This document shows, one piece after another, positions 52,508 through 61,700 of a stretch of 64,000 nucleotides of DNA. Origin of the DNA: UBA4781 sp963556045. GTDB lineage: Bacteria; Chloroflexota; Anaerolineae; Anaerolineales; Anaerolineaceae. Each line of letters begins with the position of its first letter. Position 1 is the stretch's first letter. Under the pieces are notes generated by a model. It was not told the DNA's origin. It worked only from the letters and a program-made list of their open reading frames with translations, and ran no database searches. The stretch covers positions 1,488,001-1,552,000 of the forward strand of contig CAUVYA020000002.1 in the NCBI GenBank assembly GCA_963556045.3, read 5' to 3'. The translations under genes were made by a program, and so were the position numbers.

Positions 52508-55500
52508 TCATTCCTGCCAGGTAATATTGATAGCAGTACCCTGATCAACTCTGGTTACAATTTCTAAATGCGCATTGATCGCCTGTGCCCGTTGCTGCAT
52601 ATTCGTCAATCCAAATCGGCTGCCTGATAATATATCAGGAGAGAAACCCCGTCCATTATCTTCTATCGTCAAATGCAGTGAACGTGTCTTTTTCTCATTT
52701 TTATTATTAGCAACACAGCTTAATTGTATATGCACATGGGTTGCACTGGCATGTTTCATAATATTCGTAATTGCCTCCTGAACAATGCGGTATACGCCAA
52801 TATGCACTTCTTCTGGCAGATCACAATTCCCCTGAATATCCAATTCCACTTCGCAGCCAGCTCTGCCCCGTAGAACATTTGCCAGCTGATTGAGCAATTC
52901 TTCTATTCCTGTTTCAATGACCGAAGCAGGTTTTAATTCCAATAAAAGGGTCCGCATTTCTGCCAATGCACTTTGATTCAACTGTCGCAGTTCGTTGATC
53001 AACTGAAGGGAGCGGGGACGATCTTTGTCCCATAATTCCGTGATGGTTTCTGCGATCAGATTTGCAGAAAACAAAGTTTGTGTGATCGCATCATGCAAGT
53101 CTCTTGCAATACGATTGCGTTCTGAAACCACAGCAATTTCCTCCGCTTCAGTACGGAGAAGTTCATTTCCAATAGCAAGACCTACCTGATCTGCAAAGGA
53201 TTTTAATAATTCCAATTCTTCATGTCGAATCTCTAAATCACCATGTTTGATGATCAACCCTCCATACACCTCGCCACTTAGAAAAATGGGGACGCCCGTA
53301 TAGATCTCCTGCAACCCGGTCTCGGTATCAGGGAATTCCACCGCAACCTGTTTTTGTGTTTTGATTCTGGATGAAATCTGTGTAACCACAGCAGGGGGGA
53401 TATCACCAAATTCAGATAATACGGGATCAGGGGTTCCATTGCAATTTTCATCAACATAAACCGCCAGTGCCCTTGCACGGTTTTCACCACGCAACCGCAC
53501 AATTAATACACAGGGCGCTGAAAGGAGTGTGCTTACCTGACACGCAATGTAATCAATACTCTCCCTGACAGGAAGGTTTGAATTAAGACGAATAAAAATC
53601 TCTCGTAATCCTTCCGATACACGACGACGCTTCTCAATATCTTTTGTTCTTTCTTTTACTTCTTCAGAAAGACGGCGGTTATATCGTTCCACATTTCCCA
53701 TCTGCAGACGATAAAAAGAAATGGTTGCCAGGGCGATCAATAAAACCACAGATATCCGGAACCACTGTGAATTCCACCAGGCAGGAATTACATTGATCTG
53801 AATAATCTTTCCCGAGGTATTCCATACACCATCATTATTAGAACCAATCAGCCGGAGCTGATATTCACCCGGATCCAGATTTGTGTATCTGCCATATGAG
53901 CGGGTACCCACATAATTCCAATCCTTATCAAATCCTTCCAGGTAATATGCGTATTCATTCTTATATGGCTGTACGTAATTCATGGATGAAAATTCGAATT
54001 CGAAATAATTATCCGGTGCCTTGAGAGATATCTCTTCTACTTCCTCGAATCCCTGCTGTAATTCAACGATCTCACCGCTCTGAGTCAACGATGTCAGCAC
54101 AATCTCAGGCACGTATGTGTTTCCTCCCAGTTGCTGGGGGTAAAACTGATTGTATCCATCCATTCCACCAAAATATACTATCCCGCTTTCACCTAATGCA
54201 CATGAGCCGCTGATAAATTCAGCACTTTGTAAACCATCTCGATGGGTAAAATTAATAAAGGTTTCAGAATCAGGATCATAACGTGAAAGACCGTTGCCTG
54301 TGCTAACCCATACAATCCCCTCATCATCTATCACAATTCCCAGAATGGTATCGCTGGCTAGGCCATCCTTGATGGTGTATGACGTAAAGTTCTTTGTATC
54401 GGGATCATATACATTCAATCCCGCATAGGTTCCTATCCACAGCGTGCCATCGGAATTTACACTTAGTGATGTGATGTTATTATCACTTATGCTAGTCAGT
54501 ATCTCGGGTTGATTGATAAAATTGACAAAAGCATCCACATCGGGATCATAGAGGCTCAATCCCCCTCCGATTGTTCCAATCCAAATTTGTCCGTTTTGTT
54601 CGTGTAATATCGTATTAATAAGATTGCTGCTGATGCTGCCGGGGTCTTGCGAATCATAGGTATACGAAATGATCGTTCCTTCTTTCTGATCAAGCTTTAT
54701 CAAACCCTGTCCGTATGTTCCAACCCATATATTTCCCCTTGAATCTTCCCCTAATGAGGTAACAACCACGTCCCCCAACAGAAGCTGGGGAAGAATAGGT
54801 TTTTCGGGATGATAACTGATAAAACTGTTTTCCATGTAATTGAACACACTTAAGCCATGTGACGTACCAAGCCACATCGTTCCAGTTGAGTCACGCAATA
54901 TCGCATAGACTGCATCATTTTCATTTCGTAGATCATCTGCATGAGGATCGTAATGGATAAAATATCCGGCGCCCTCCCGCATCATATCTACACCCGCGTT
55001 GTTAGCCACCCATAAAACCCCATCGTAATCTTGATGAAATGCCCAAATGGTATTATCACTCAGTGAAGACGGACGTGTGGGATCATTTTTGACATGCTGG
55101 AAACGATCCATTGATGGACTAAAAACATTGATCCCACCCCCAGATGTTGAAACCCAGTACATTCCTGAGCGGTCTTCTAAAATAGACGTAACCATTCCAT
55201 TGGATAATGTATTCGGTATATCCTGATAATTCTGATCAGCCATAAACCGGATAAACTGATCATTTCTTCGGTCATACAAATTTAAGCCATCATTCGTCCC
55301 AAACCAGTAATTATTTTGAGAATCACGAAATACATCCGTAACATAATTGCTGCTTAAACTTGATGATTGCTCGACTTCATTTTGATAATTATTAAAGACA
55401 CCATTGAATGGGTCAAATTTACTAACACCACCGCCCAGGGTCGCCAGCCACAGATCACCACTCAGGTCTTCTTCTATGTCAACAATTTTATTTTCCGCGG

Positions 55501-56359
55501 ATATATTGGAAGGTTTATATTGAATATCGGCTGTACCCAAGATGTCTGCGTGTACATCAATACCTTTGATACCGCGTTCTATACTCTCAAGATATTGAAC
55601 ATAATTTTCATCAACTTCCTGATTGAAATGGAAAAAGTTTCCGGTCTTATAATCGAGGCGATCTAAACCGCTCCAGGTACCGACCCAAAGATATCCACGC
55701 GAATCTTCATAGATATCTCGTACGATATTGCTGGCAATACTGTAATTATTGCTTTCATCATGTGTAAAACATGAAAATACTTCTGATTCGTAGTCAAACT
55801 TACACAATCCTCCACCTGAAGTACCTACCCATAAGTATCCATTCGAATCCTGTAAAATGGATCGTATGTAATTGTTAGATAAGCTGCTGGCATCGACGGG
55901 GTCATTCTGATAATGAACAAAGGATTGGGAAGCACGATCGAAACGATCCAAACCGCCATCAGTTCCGATCCAGAGATTTCCCTCCTGATCCTGGTAGATG
56001 GTCCAAACTGCATCATTAATCAAACTTGCAGGATTTAACGCCTCTTTTTTGAATATCGTGTAATCTTTCCCATCATATTTAATTAACCCGTCAAAGGTGG
56101 CGATCCAAATTAACCCGTACTGGTCTTGAATTACTTCATTGACCACATTGGAAGACAGCCCTGACAGCACATCAACAACATCAAATTTTATGGACTGTTT
56201 GAAGAAATCGAATTGAGAATCTTCACCTTCGATATTTTCTGATGGAATAAAATCCATTTCGGGGAGAAGATCATTCGTTTCCAATGCAGAGGGATTACAC
56301 GAAAAAAGAAATACGAATAAAAAAACAGTCAGATAAATAAATGGGGGTTTTTTTCTCAT
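52508..56359 (-). CDS. beta-propeller sensor histidine kinase (Reg_prop - YYY - GAF - HisKA_3)
   Basis: 1283 residues. The N-terminal hydrophobic signal ends FLFSC (Cys21), which reads as a lipobox although a helix anchor follows later. From about 55 to 780 there are roughly twelve to fourteen two-component-propeller repeats (NLWIGTDGGLDRFD type) making two propellers, then a Y_Y_Y domain (about 785-855) and a membrane helix (about 868-888). Inside the cell are a GAF domain (about 935-1075) and a HisKA_3 kinase with H1089 in ARDLHDAITQTL and an ATPase end (EDNGRGF, FGLTNMQQRA). It should sense a surface ligand, perhaps a glycan as in related hybrid systems, and phosphorylate the NarL-type regulator. 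Confidence 0.92.
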   Translation of the reverse strand: MRKKPPFIYLTVFLFVFLFSCNPSALETNDLLPEMDFIPSENIEGEDSQFDFFKQSIKFDVVDVLSGLSSNVVNEVIQDQYGLIWIATFDGLIKYDGKDYTIFKKEALNPASLINDAVWTIYQDQEGNLWIGTDGGLDRFDRASQSFVHYQNDPVDASSLSNNYIRSILQDSNGYLWVGTSGGGLCKFDYESEVFSCFTHDESNNYSIASNIVRDIYEDSRGYLWVGTWSGLDRLDYKTGNFFHFNQEVDENYVQYLESIERGIKGIDVHADILGTADIQYKPSNISAENKIVDIEEDLSGDLWLATLGGGVSKFDPFNGVFNNYQNEVEQSSSLSSNYVTDVFRDSQNNYWFGTNDGLNLYDRRNDQFIRFMADQNYQDIPNTLSNGMVTSILEDRSGMYWVSTSGGGINVFSPSMDRFQHVKNDPTRPSSLSDNTIWAFHQDYDGVLWVANNAGVDMMREGAGYFIHYDPHADDLRNENDAVYAILRDSTGTMWLGTSHGLSVFNYMENSFISYHPEKPILPQLLLGDVVVTSLGEDSRGNIWVGTYGQGLIKLDQKEGTIISYTYDSQDPGSISSNLINTILHEQNGQIWIGTIGGGLSLYDPDVDAFVNFINQPEILTSISDNNITSLSVNSDGTLWIGTYAGLNVYDPDTKNFTSYTIKDGLASDTILGIVIDDEGIVWVSTGNGLSRYDPDSETFINFTHRDGLQSAEFISGSCALGESGIVYFGGMDGYNQFYPQQLGGNTYVPEIVLTSLTQSGEIVELQQGFEEVEEISLKAPDNYFEFEFSSMNYVQPYKNEYAYYLEGFDKDWNYVGTRSYGRYTNLDPGEYQLRLIGSNNDGVWNTSGKIIQINVIPAWWNSQWFRISVVLLIALATISFYRLQMGNVERYNRRLSEEVKERTKDIEKRRRVSEGLREIFIRLNSNLPVRESIDYIACQVSTLLSAPCVLIVRLRGENRARALAVYVDENCNGTPDPVLSEFGDIPPAVVTQISSRIKTQKQVAVEFPDTETGLQEIYTGVPIFLSGEVYGGLIIKHGDLEIRHEELELLKSFADQVGLAIGNELLRTEAEEIAVVSERNRIARDLHDAITQTLFSANLIAETITELWDKDRPRSLQLINELRQLNQSALAEMRTLLLELKPASVIETGIEELLNQLANVLRGRAGCEVELDIQGNCDLPEEVHIGVYRIVQEAITNIMKHASATHVHIQLSCVANNKNEKKTRSLHLTIEDNGRGFSPDILSGSRFGLTNMQQRAQAINAHLEIVTRVDQGTAINITWQE

Positions 56360-56419
56360 AATGAATGAAACGCGGAGTGGTTATCCAGTATTCATACGCA
56401 TAAACCAATTCATGCTCTA

Positions 56420-56677
56420 CTATCCTAATTCCACACGAATGATGTCTGGAAAAAATTGTTTTACGGTCCCCTCCACCCACCCTTTCAAGGTAGCCGCTTT
56501 CAACGAACAGCCCTCACAGGCTCCGCCCAGGCGCACCCGCAGCACATTCTGCTCAAGAGAAATAAATTCAACCGAACCGCCATGATAATGATCAATATAT
56601 GCATCAATTTGCTGCACTAATCCACGCAATCTTTCTTCCCGAGAATACGACTTTGCTTCCTGATTCATGTTATTCAC
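56420..56677 (-). CDS. NifU-like C-terminal-domain protein
   Basis: 85 residues forming a single NifU C-terminal domain: HGGSVEFISLEQNVLRVRLGG, the CxxC pair in ACEGCSLKAATLK, and the closing IIRVELG. Such stand-alone domains carry or repair Fe-S clusters. The ATG overlaps the recO stop by 4 bp, so it is translated together with recO. Preceding gene order is glmU-cdd-recO. Confidence 0.93.
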   Translation of the reverse strand: MNNMNQEAKSYSREERLRGLVQQIDAYIDHYHGGSVEFISLEQNVLRVRLGGACEGCSLKAATLKGWVEGTVKQFFPDIIRVELG

Positions 56678-57453
56678 TTTTCTTTCTTCTGTGCCTGCTC
56701 TCTTATATGCGTGACAAAAGCAGGTGTATTCAATTTTTTTTCAGTGATATAGGTTAAATAATACAGCATTATTGCATCAATTTCTGTTCGAACAACATTG
56801 GTAAGATTAATGTTTTTTATATCTCTATACTGAGTTCTCTGGATATACCTTAAATATTTCAATGCAGAAAGAGTTATTTTTTTGGGATGGGAAACCTGTT
56901 TTTCACATGATGGACAGATCACACCGCCTCTTTCTGCCGAAAAGAATTGATCCTGAGCCTGGATTTCTTTGCCACAGTGAACGCAGGTCACGAGATCAGG
57001 CATATATCCCGTATATTTTAGCAGACGAAGTTCGTAGAATTTTATGGGAAGAAAGATATCCTCTTCTTCTTCAATACGAGATAAAGTATCCTTGACGAGT
57101 GAAAAAAGAGAGGTGAGCGGTTCTTCTTCGGGGGCAAAACGATCCAGCAGTTCTAATATATACAACGCACCGGCTGTCTTTGCCAGATCATCTTTTATTG
57201 GAATATAGGCATTGATGGTATCCGATTGTGTGATGATCCAAAAGGTCTTTCCTTTTGCCAGCATCAAGTGGATCAACGATACAGGTTGTAAATGACCAGC
57301 TTTGCGCGAACGATTTTTTCGGACGCTGCGTGCAAAGACTTTGATTTTCCCCCTTTTTCTTGTAAAAACGGAATACAATCGATCCGCTTCACTGTAATCA
57401 GTTTGCGTGATCACAAATGCTTCTGAATTTATTAACCGATCACCGTCATCCAT
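56674..57453 (-). CDS. recO: DNA repair protein RecO
   Basis: 259 residues, normal length. The N-terminal OB fold (EAFVITQTDYSEADRLYSVF, KIKVFARSVRKNRSR) binds DNA. A helical middle follows, then a zinc site CVHC...CPSC (about 160-185) and the C-terminal helices. RecO helps RecR load RecA on single-stranded DNA in gap repair. It lies 17 bp after cdd in the same operon. Confidence 0.93.
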   Translation of the reverse strand: MDDGDRLINSEAFVITQTDYSEADRLYSVFTRKRGKIKVFARSVRKNRSRKAGHLQPVSLIHLMLAKGKTFWIITQSDTINAYIPIKDDLAKTAGALYILELLDRFAPEEEPLTSLFSLVKDTLSRIEEEEDIFLPIKFYELRLLKYTGYMPDLVTCVHCGKEIQAQDQFFSAERGGVICPSCEKQVSHPKKITLSALKYLRYIQRTQYRDIKNINLTNVVRTEIDAIMLYYLTYITEKKLNTPAFVTHIREQAQKKEK

Positions 57454-57470
57454 CTCTATAAATTAGTCTA

Positions 57471-57881
57471 TCATCGTACTAGGCTGCCTGGTCCGAAATA
57501 ACCCGGAAGGATCTCTTTTAATGTAGTCTCCTGTGTAATGTTCCCATTCTCATCAGCGATGTACACAATTAAGTCCGGATTGAATTCTGCCATGACCTGA
57601 CGACATGATCCACAGGGAGAACCACCATTTTTCGTTACAACTGCAATAGCCTGCAGATCCATATCACCTTCTGATACCGCCTTAAATATTGCCACTCGCT
57701 CAGCACAGATGGTCACAGGAAATGCGGCATTTTCTATATTTGCACCACTGTAGGTTTTCCCTGATCCAGTCAACAGTGCCGCACCAACAGGATATTTCGA
57801 GTAAGGAACATAAGCTTTCTTTCTAGCTTCTAATGCATCTTGTATTAAACGTTTCTTCATACTCTGGTTTAAATCACTCAT
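57471..57881 (-). CDS. cdd: cytidine deaminase
   Basis: 136 residues, the size of the tetrameric type. Motifs: YSKYPVGAALLT, NIENAAFPVTICAERVAI (Zn Cys and the catalytic Glu) and GSPCGSCRQVMAEF (two further Zn Cys). It turns cytidine and deoxycytidine into uridine and deoxyuridine in pyrimidine salvage. Overlaps glmU by 8 bp. Confidence 0.96.
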   Translation of the reverse strand: MSDLNQSMKKRLIQDALEARKKAYVPYSKYPVGAALLTGSGKTYSGANIENAAFPVTICAERVAIFKAVSEGDMDLQAIAVVTKNGGSPCGSCRQVMAEFNPDLIVYIADENGNITQETTLKEILPGYFGPGSLVR

Positions 57882-59238
57882 CTTTTTTAACCTCGTTGTT
57901 CTCAGGATGTATCACATGTGCGGGAACGCCGACAACTTTTTCTCCATCGTTCACATCTTTGGTAACCACCGCTCCTGCGCCAGTAACAGCATTTTTCCCG
58001 ATCGTCAGGGGAGCAACCAGCATGGTATCGCTGCCAATAAAAGTTCCTGCACCGATAACTGTTTTATTTTTTTTCTGCCCATCGTAATTACAGGTGATAG
58101 TTCCGGCACCAATATTCACATCCTCACCAATTTCCGCATCGCCAATATAGGAGAAATGCCCCATCTTGGTACCATTCCCCAGATGTGATTGTTTCACTTC
58201 CCCAAAATTTCCCATATGCACATAGCTGCCCAGGTGAGCGCCCTTTCGTAACCGGCAGAACGGACCCATTTCGACATGGTCTTCTAACAAAGCCCCTTCG
58301 AGTACACTCATTAAGATCGTACAATCGTCTCCGATGGTTGAATCTTCAATAAGAGTACCGGGACCAATCTCGCAATTTTTACCGATGTGGGTATTTCCTT
58401 TGATGTATGTTTCTGGATGGATGATCGTATCCTGCTCGATCACTACTCCTGGTTCAATGCTAATGCGTTCCGGATCAATCAACGTCACACCTGAAAGCAT
58501 ATAGTTTTCATTAATGCGTTTTCTCAGAATTTTCTCAATCTCCGCAAAATGAATACGATTATTGACACCGATGGCTTCGTTGGGATCCTCAAGAGTCAAG
58601 ACTTCGACTTTTTCTCCTGAAGACACTGCAAGTTCCAGTAAATCTGTCAGATAATATTCACCCACGCTTGATTTTTTTATCTTATGGAGTGCATCCCATA
58701 ACCAATCTGAAGTTACACAATAGATACCAGCATTGTATTCATTAATCAAAAGTTCTTCTGTAGAGGCTGCTTTCTCTTCGACGATTCTTAATACATGGCC
58801 GTTCTCGTCTCTTATTAATCGCCCAAAACCTCGCGATCGGTCACCTTTGATACTTACAAGACTTAATGGTCCGGAATTAGAGACTTGCAGCTTCTTCAAT
58901 TTTTCAAGAGTCTCAGTACTCACCAGGGGCATATCTGCACTGGTTATCATAACAAGATCAATCTTCCCCTTGAGTGATTCTTCAGCCATCAGCACTGCAT
59001 GAGCCGTACCTAATTGCTCTCTTTGAAGGGCAAACGTGACAGGCTGTGTTGTAGCTCTCATCACTTCATCCGCCGCATATCCAACAATCACCACCGGAGG
59101 CACATCGCTCATCGTTTGTGCAGCTTCTATGGAGTAAGCCAGCATTGGTCTTCCTAACAGAGCATGAATGACTTTTGGTTTTGCCGATTTCATTCTTTTA
59201 CTCATTCCAGCAGCTAATATAACACTTCCCACTTTCAT
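57874..59238 (-). CDS. glmU: bifunctional GlmU (GlcN-1-P acetyltransferase / GlcNAc-1-P uridyltransferase)
   Basis: 454 residues from the ATG at 59238 (GGGAGAC upstream); an ATG 6 codons earlier lacks a site. The uridyltransferase domain has ILAAGMSKRMKSAKPKVIHAL and YLTDLLELA. From about 255 onward, left-handed beta-helix hexapeptide repeats form the acetyltransferase domain (IGEDVNIGAGTITCNYDG with the CoA and catalytic region, then IGSDTMLVAPLTIG). Both activities for UDP-GlcNAc synthesis are expected. First gene of glmU-cdd-recO-nifU-like. Confidence 0.96.
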   Translation of the reverse strand: MKVGSVILAAGMSKRMKSAKPKVIHALLGRPMLAYSIEAAQTMSDVPPVVIVGYAADEVMRATTQPVTFALQREQLGTAHAVLMAEESLKGKIDLVMITSADMPLVSTETLEKLKKLQVSNSGPLSLVSIKGDRSRGFGRLIRDENGHVLRIVEEKAASTEELLINEYNAGIYCVTSDWLWDALHKIKKSSVGEYYLTDLLELAVSSGEKVEVLTLEDPNEAIGVNNRIHFAEIEKILRKRINENYMLSGVTLIDPERISIEPGVVIEQDTIIHPETYIKGNTHIGKNCEIGPGTLIEDSTIGDDCTILMSVLEGALLEDHVEMGPFCRLRKGAHLGSYVHMGNFGEVKQSHLGNGTKMGHFSYIGDAEIGEDVNIGAGTITCNYDGQKKNKTVIGAGTFIGSDTMLVAPLTIGKNAVTGAGAVVTKDVNDGEKVVGVPAHVIHPENNEVKKDE

Positions 59239-59324
59239 GATCGTCTCCCTTAGCATTTAATAAAAGAACGAGCTAAATATTTTTCATTCAGCCCGTAATA
59301 ATTTTTTTACCTCATTTTCTTTAG

Positions 59325-59395
59325 CTGGGGCGCTCGGATTCGAACCAAGATCAACAGATTCAAAGTCTGCTGTGCTGCCGTTGCACCACGCCCCA
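59325..59395 (-). tRNA. tRNA-Gln (TTG)
   Basis: The minus strand gives a full cloverleaf: acceptor TGGGGCG/CGCCCCA, D arm GTGCAACGGCAGCAC, anticodon loop CTTTGAA (anticodon TTG), T arm CTTGG-TTCGAAT-CCAAG. The discriminator is G, as usual for tRNA-Gln. The CCA end is not encoded (CTA follows). It is the substrate of the GatCAB pathway. Confidence 0.93.
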
Positions 59396-59453
59396 TTACC
59401 TTTACTTTCATCAAGAGTTAGATATTTTAACATACTTTTATCTTTAATAAAAC

Positions 59454-59482
59454 ACAGGGCTTCGTGTAGAACGAAGCCCTGT
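59454..59482 (-). terminator. terminator of the peptide ABC transporter operon
   Basis: ACAGGGCTTCG and CGAAGCCCTGT make a perfect 11-bp stem with a 7-nt loop. On the minus strand GTTTTATT follows, about 20 bp beyond the permease stop. Confidence 0.87.
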
Positions 59483-59502
59483 AATTTCATACATTTTTTG
59501 AA

Positions 59503-60543
59503 CTATCTATTACGCATACGCGGATCCATGATATCGCGTAATGCATCGCCTACCAGGTTCCATCCCAGCACAAAAAACACCAATGCTGCTCCAGGATAGA
59601 TCAAGATCCACCAATAATTGGAAAGCTGTGGAATCCAGTTGCGGGCAAAACTGACAAGTTGTCCCCAGTCGGCATACCCGATCTCAGTACCAATACCCAG
59701 GAAGCTCAAGGCTGCGAACGAAACCACGATGGAACCGATATCCAGAGTTGCTACCACCAGTGTTGGGTAGATGGCATTTGGAACAATATGCTTGAACATA
59801 ATACGGCTGTCTTTTGCTCCTACGACACGAGCAGCAAGAACATAATCACGCTCACGCACTGAAAGGATATCACCACGGATCAAACGGGCATAACTCATCC
59901 ATCCAAAAGCAATTAACGCGATCGTCGCTGGCCAAATACCCTTTCCTAAAATTGGCGTCAGAATAGCTGAAAAAGTCATGGCTGCCATGAGGAATGGGAA
60001 TGTTTGGAAAATTTCTACCACACGCATAATAATCGTATCTAAGAATCCTCCATAAAAACCAGCCACACAACCAATGATAATGCCAACCATAAGGGTGATA
60101 CCTTCAATGATCACACCAACTTTAATAGCTGTTCGAGCGCCCCAGACAACCCCGTAAAAAATATCCCAACCACCGCTGGCTGTACCAAATAAATGCACCC
60201 ATTCATCGCCAACAAAAGTGCTGTACCACCATGGTATTGTCGGGGGTTTTTTGACCCATAACGCTCCGGGTTCTTTTGGAATTGTTCCAAAACCATCGCG
60301 CATGATCTTATAAGGATCCAACGTGTTTTCACTGGGCGGGATGATCTGTGGTGCAAAAATTGCCACAAGAGCGAAAACCACGATCAGAAAAAAACCAACA
60401 ATAGAAGTGGGTGTTGTAAAAATACCCTTCAGGATTCGATATAATTCCGGTCCGAGCATTCGCTCAGTACGAGAGATTTTTCGCTCGGTATACTCACCGA
60501 TCAAACCATCTAATTTATCAGTAAAAACTTGTGCTTCTGCCAT
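59503..60543 (-). CDS. peptide-type ABC transporter permease, DppC/OppC family
   Basis: 346 residues with six membrane helices. The N-terminal extension (TERKISRTERMLGPELYRILKG) and first helix match DppC/OppC. The EAA loop reads GWMSYARLIRGDILSVRERDYVLAARVVGA, split by its own conserved Gly, and contacts the ATPase. It ends FVLGWNLVGDALRDIMDPRMR, the family's C-terminal signature. It pairs with the DppB-type subunit 20 bp upstream. Confidence 0.95.
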   Translation of the reverse strand: MAEAQVFTDKLDGLIGEYTERKISRTERMLGPELYRILKGIFTTPTSIVGFFLIVVFALVAIFAPQIIPPSENTLDPYKIMRDGFGTIPKEPGALWVKKPPTIPWWYSTFVGDEWVHLFGTASGGWDIFYGVVWGARTAIKVGVIIEGITLMVGIIIGCVAGFYGGFLDTIIMRVVEIFQTFPFLMAAMTFSAILTPILGKGIWPATIALIAFGWMSYARLIRGDILSVRERDYVLAARVVGAKDSRIMFKHIVPNAIYPTLVVATLDIGSIVVSFAALSFLGIGTEIGYADWGQLVSFARNWIPQLSNYWWILIYPGAALVFFVLGWNLVGDALRDIMDPRMRNR

Positions 60544-60563
60544 TCATACACTCCTTCACCTGA

Positions 60564-61628
60564 TCAAGATAACCGAACGCGGGGGTCCAAGAATGCGTAG
60601 GTGATATCGACAATTAAATTTGCAAACAGCAAGATTATCCCCGTTAATAGTACAAGAGACAGGATCGTCACCACATCCAATTGTGTTGATGCTGCAGCAG
60701 CCGCGGAACCAATACCGGGGTAGATGAAGATCGTTTCGGTGATAGTAACGCCACTTAATAAACCGGCAATTGTCATACCACTCATCGTGACAATGGGGAT
60801 TAATGCATTCGGTCGAGCATGCTTATTGAGAACATTTTTCTCCTTGACGCCTTTTGCGCGAGCAGTGACCACATAATCCTGGTTCATTGCTTCCAGCATG
60901 GAAGAGCGCATAATGCGAAGGTAAAGTGCCCAGTTGATATACGAAAGTGTCAGGATCGGGAGGAACATATGTCGTAATGCATCCCAGAAGATATCAAATC
61001 TTCCGTTCATCAACGCATCCACCGTCACCAAACTGGTGTAATTTATAAATTCTTCCCCTGAAACAACCAGCATTGCCCAGTTTGAAAGGCGATCAGGTGG
61101 AAATATTTGATGTTGTGCATAGAAAAACATCAACATGAGAAGACCAAAAACGAAAGAAGGAAAGGAATAACCCAATATGCCAAATATGCGTGCTATTTGG
61201 TCAATGATATTATTGTGATTTTTTGCAGCGACAATACCCAACCACGTTCCCACTCCAATAAGAGGGACAATCGCATACAGCGCTAATTCCACCGTAGCCG
61301 GGAAACGGCGTTTGATCAGATCACTCACATTCTGATTTGCAGATCGAGAATACCCAAACTCTCCTCGTAGAATACCACCGGTTACCTCACCAGATGCGGG
61401 ATCCTTATGACCAACCATCCAATGGTAGTATTGAACTAAAAACGGATCATCCAACCCGTAGCGCTCAATTAGTGAGTCCATCACCTGCTCATTTTTAGGA
61501 ATATCGCGCACGTATAATGATACACGTTCGGCTGGTGATAAAAATGATAGCATTCCAAAAATTAGCAGTGTGACTCCCAGAAGAATAAGGGGCATTAGAA
61601 GTAATCTGCGGATGATATATTGGGTCAT
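60564..61628 (-). CDS. peptide-type ABC transporter permease, DppB/OppB family
   Basis: 354 residues with six helices. The start TQYIIRRLLLMPLILLGVTL and the later GEFGYSRSANQNVSDLI are typical of DppB/OppB. The EAA loop is MRSSMLEAMNQDYVVTARAKG, again the ATPase contact, and the end reads YAFLDPRVRLS. With the DppC-type subunit it forms the channel. A strong hairpin separates it from the substrate-binding protein gene. Confidence 0.95.
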   Translation of the reverse strand: MTQYIIRRLLLMPLILLGVTLLIFGMLSFLSPAERVSLYVRDIPKNEQVMDSLIERYGLDDPFLVQYYHWMVGHKDPASGEVTGGILRGEFGYSRSANQNVSDLIKRRFPATVELALYAIVPLIGVGTWLGIVAAKNHNNIIDQIARIFGILGYSFPSFVFGLLMLMFFYAQHQIFPPDRLSNWAMLVVSGEEFINYTSLVTVDALMNGRFDIFWDALRHMFLPILTLSYINWALYLRIMRSSMLEAMNQDYVVTARAKGVKEKNVLNKHARPNALIPIVTMSGMTIAGLLSGVTITETIFIYPGIGSAAAAASTQLDVVTILSLVLLTGIILLFANLIVDITYAFLDPRVRLS

Positions 61629-61653
61629 TTTTCCTTCTCTTTTCGATTGAATT

Positions 61654-61684
61654 TTAGCTGGGGGTAAGAGCTACCCCCAGCTAA
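61654..61684 (-). promoter_or_regulatory. intergenic hairpin between binding-protein and permease genes
   Basis: TTAGCTGGGGGTA and TACCCCCAGCTAA form a perfect 13-bp stem with a 5-nt loop, starting 17 bp after the binding-protein stop. It is followed only by AATTC on the minus strand. Such hairpins stabilise the upstream mRNA or end part of the transcripts, giving more binding protein than permease. Confidence 0.8.
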
Positions 61685-61700
61685 TTTCTAACTAGTTAAC

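Noticed and set aside
59262..59300. Possible terminator after tRNA-Gln
   Set aside because: The 7-bp stem needs a G-U pair and has a long A/T loop; too weak to call.
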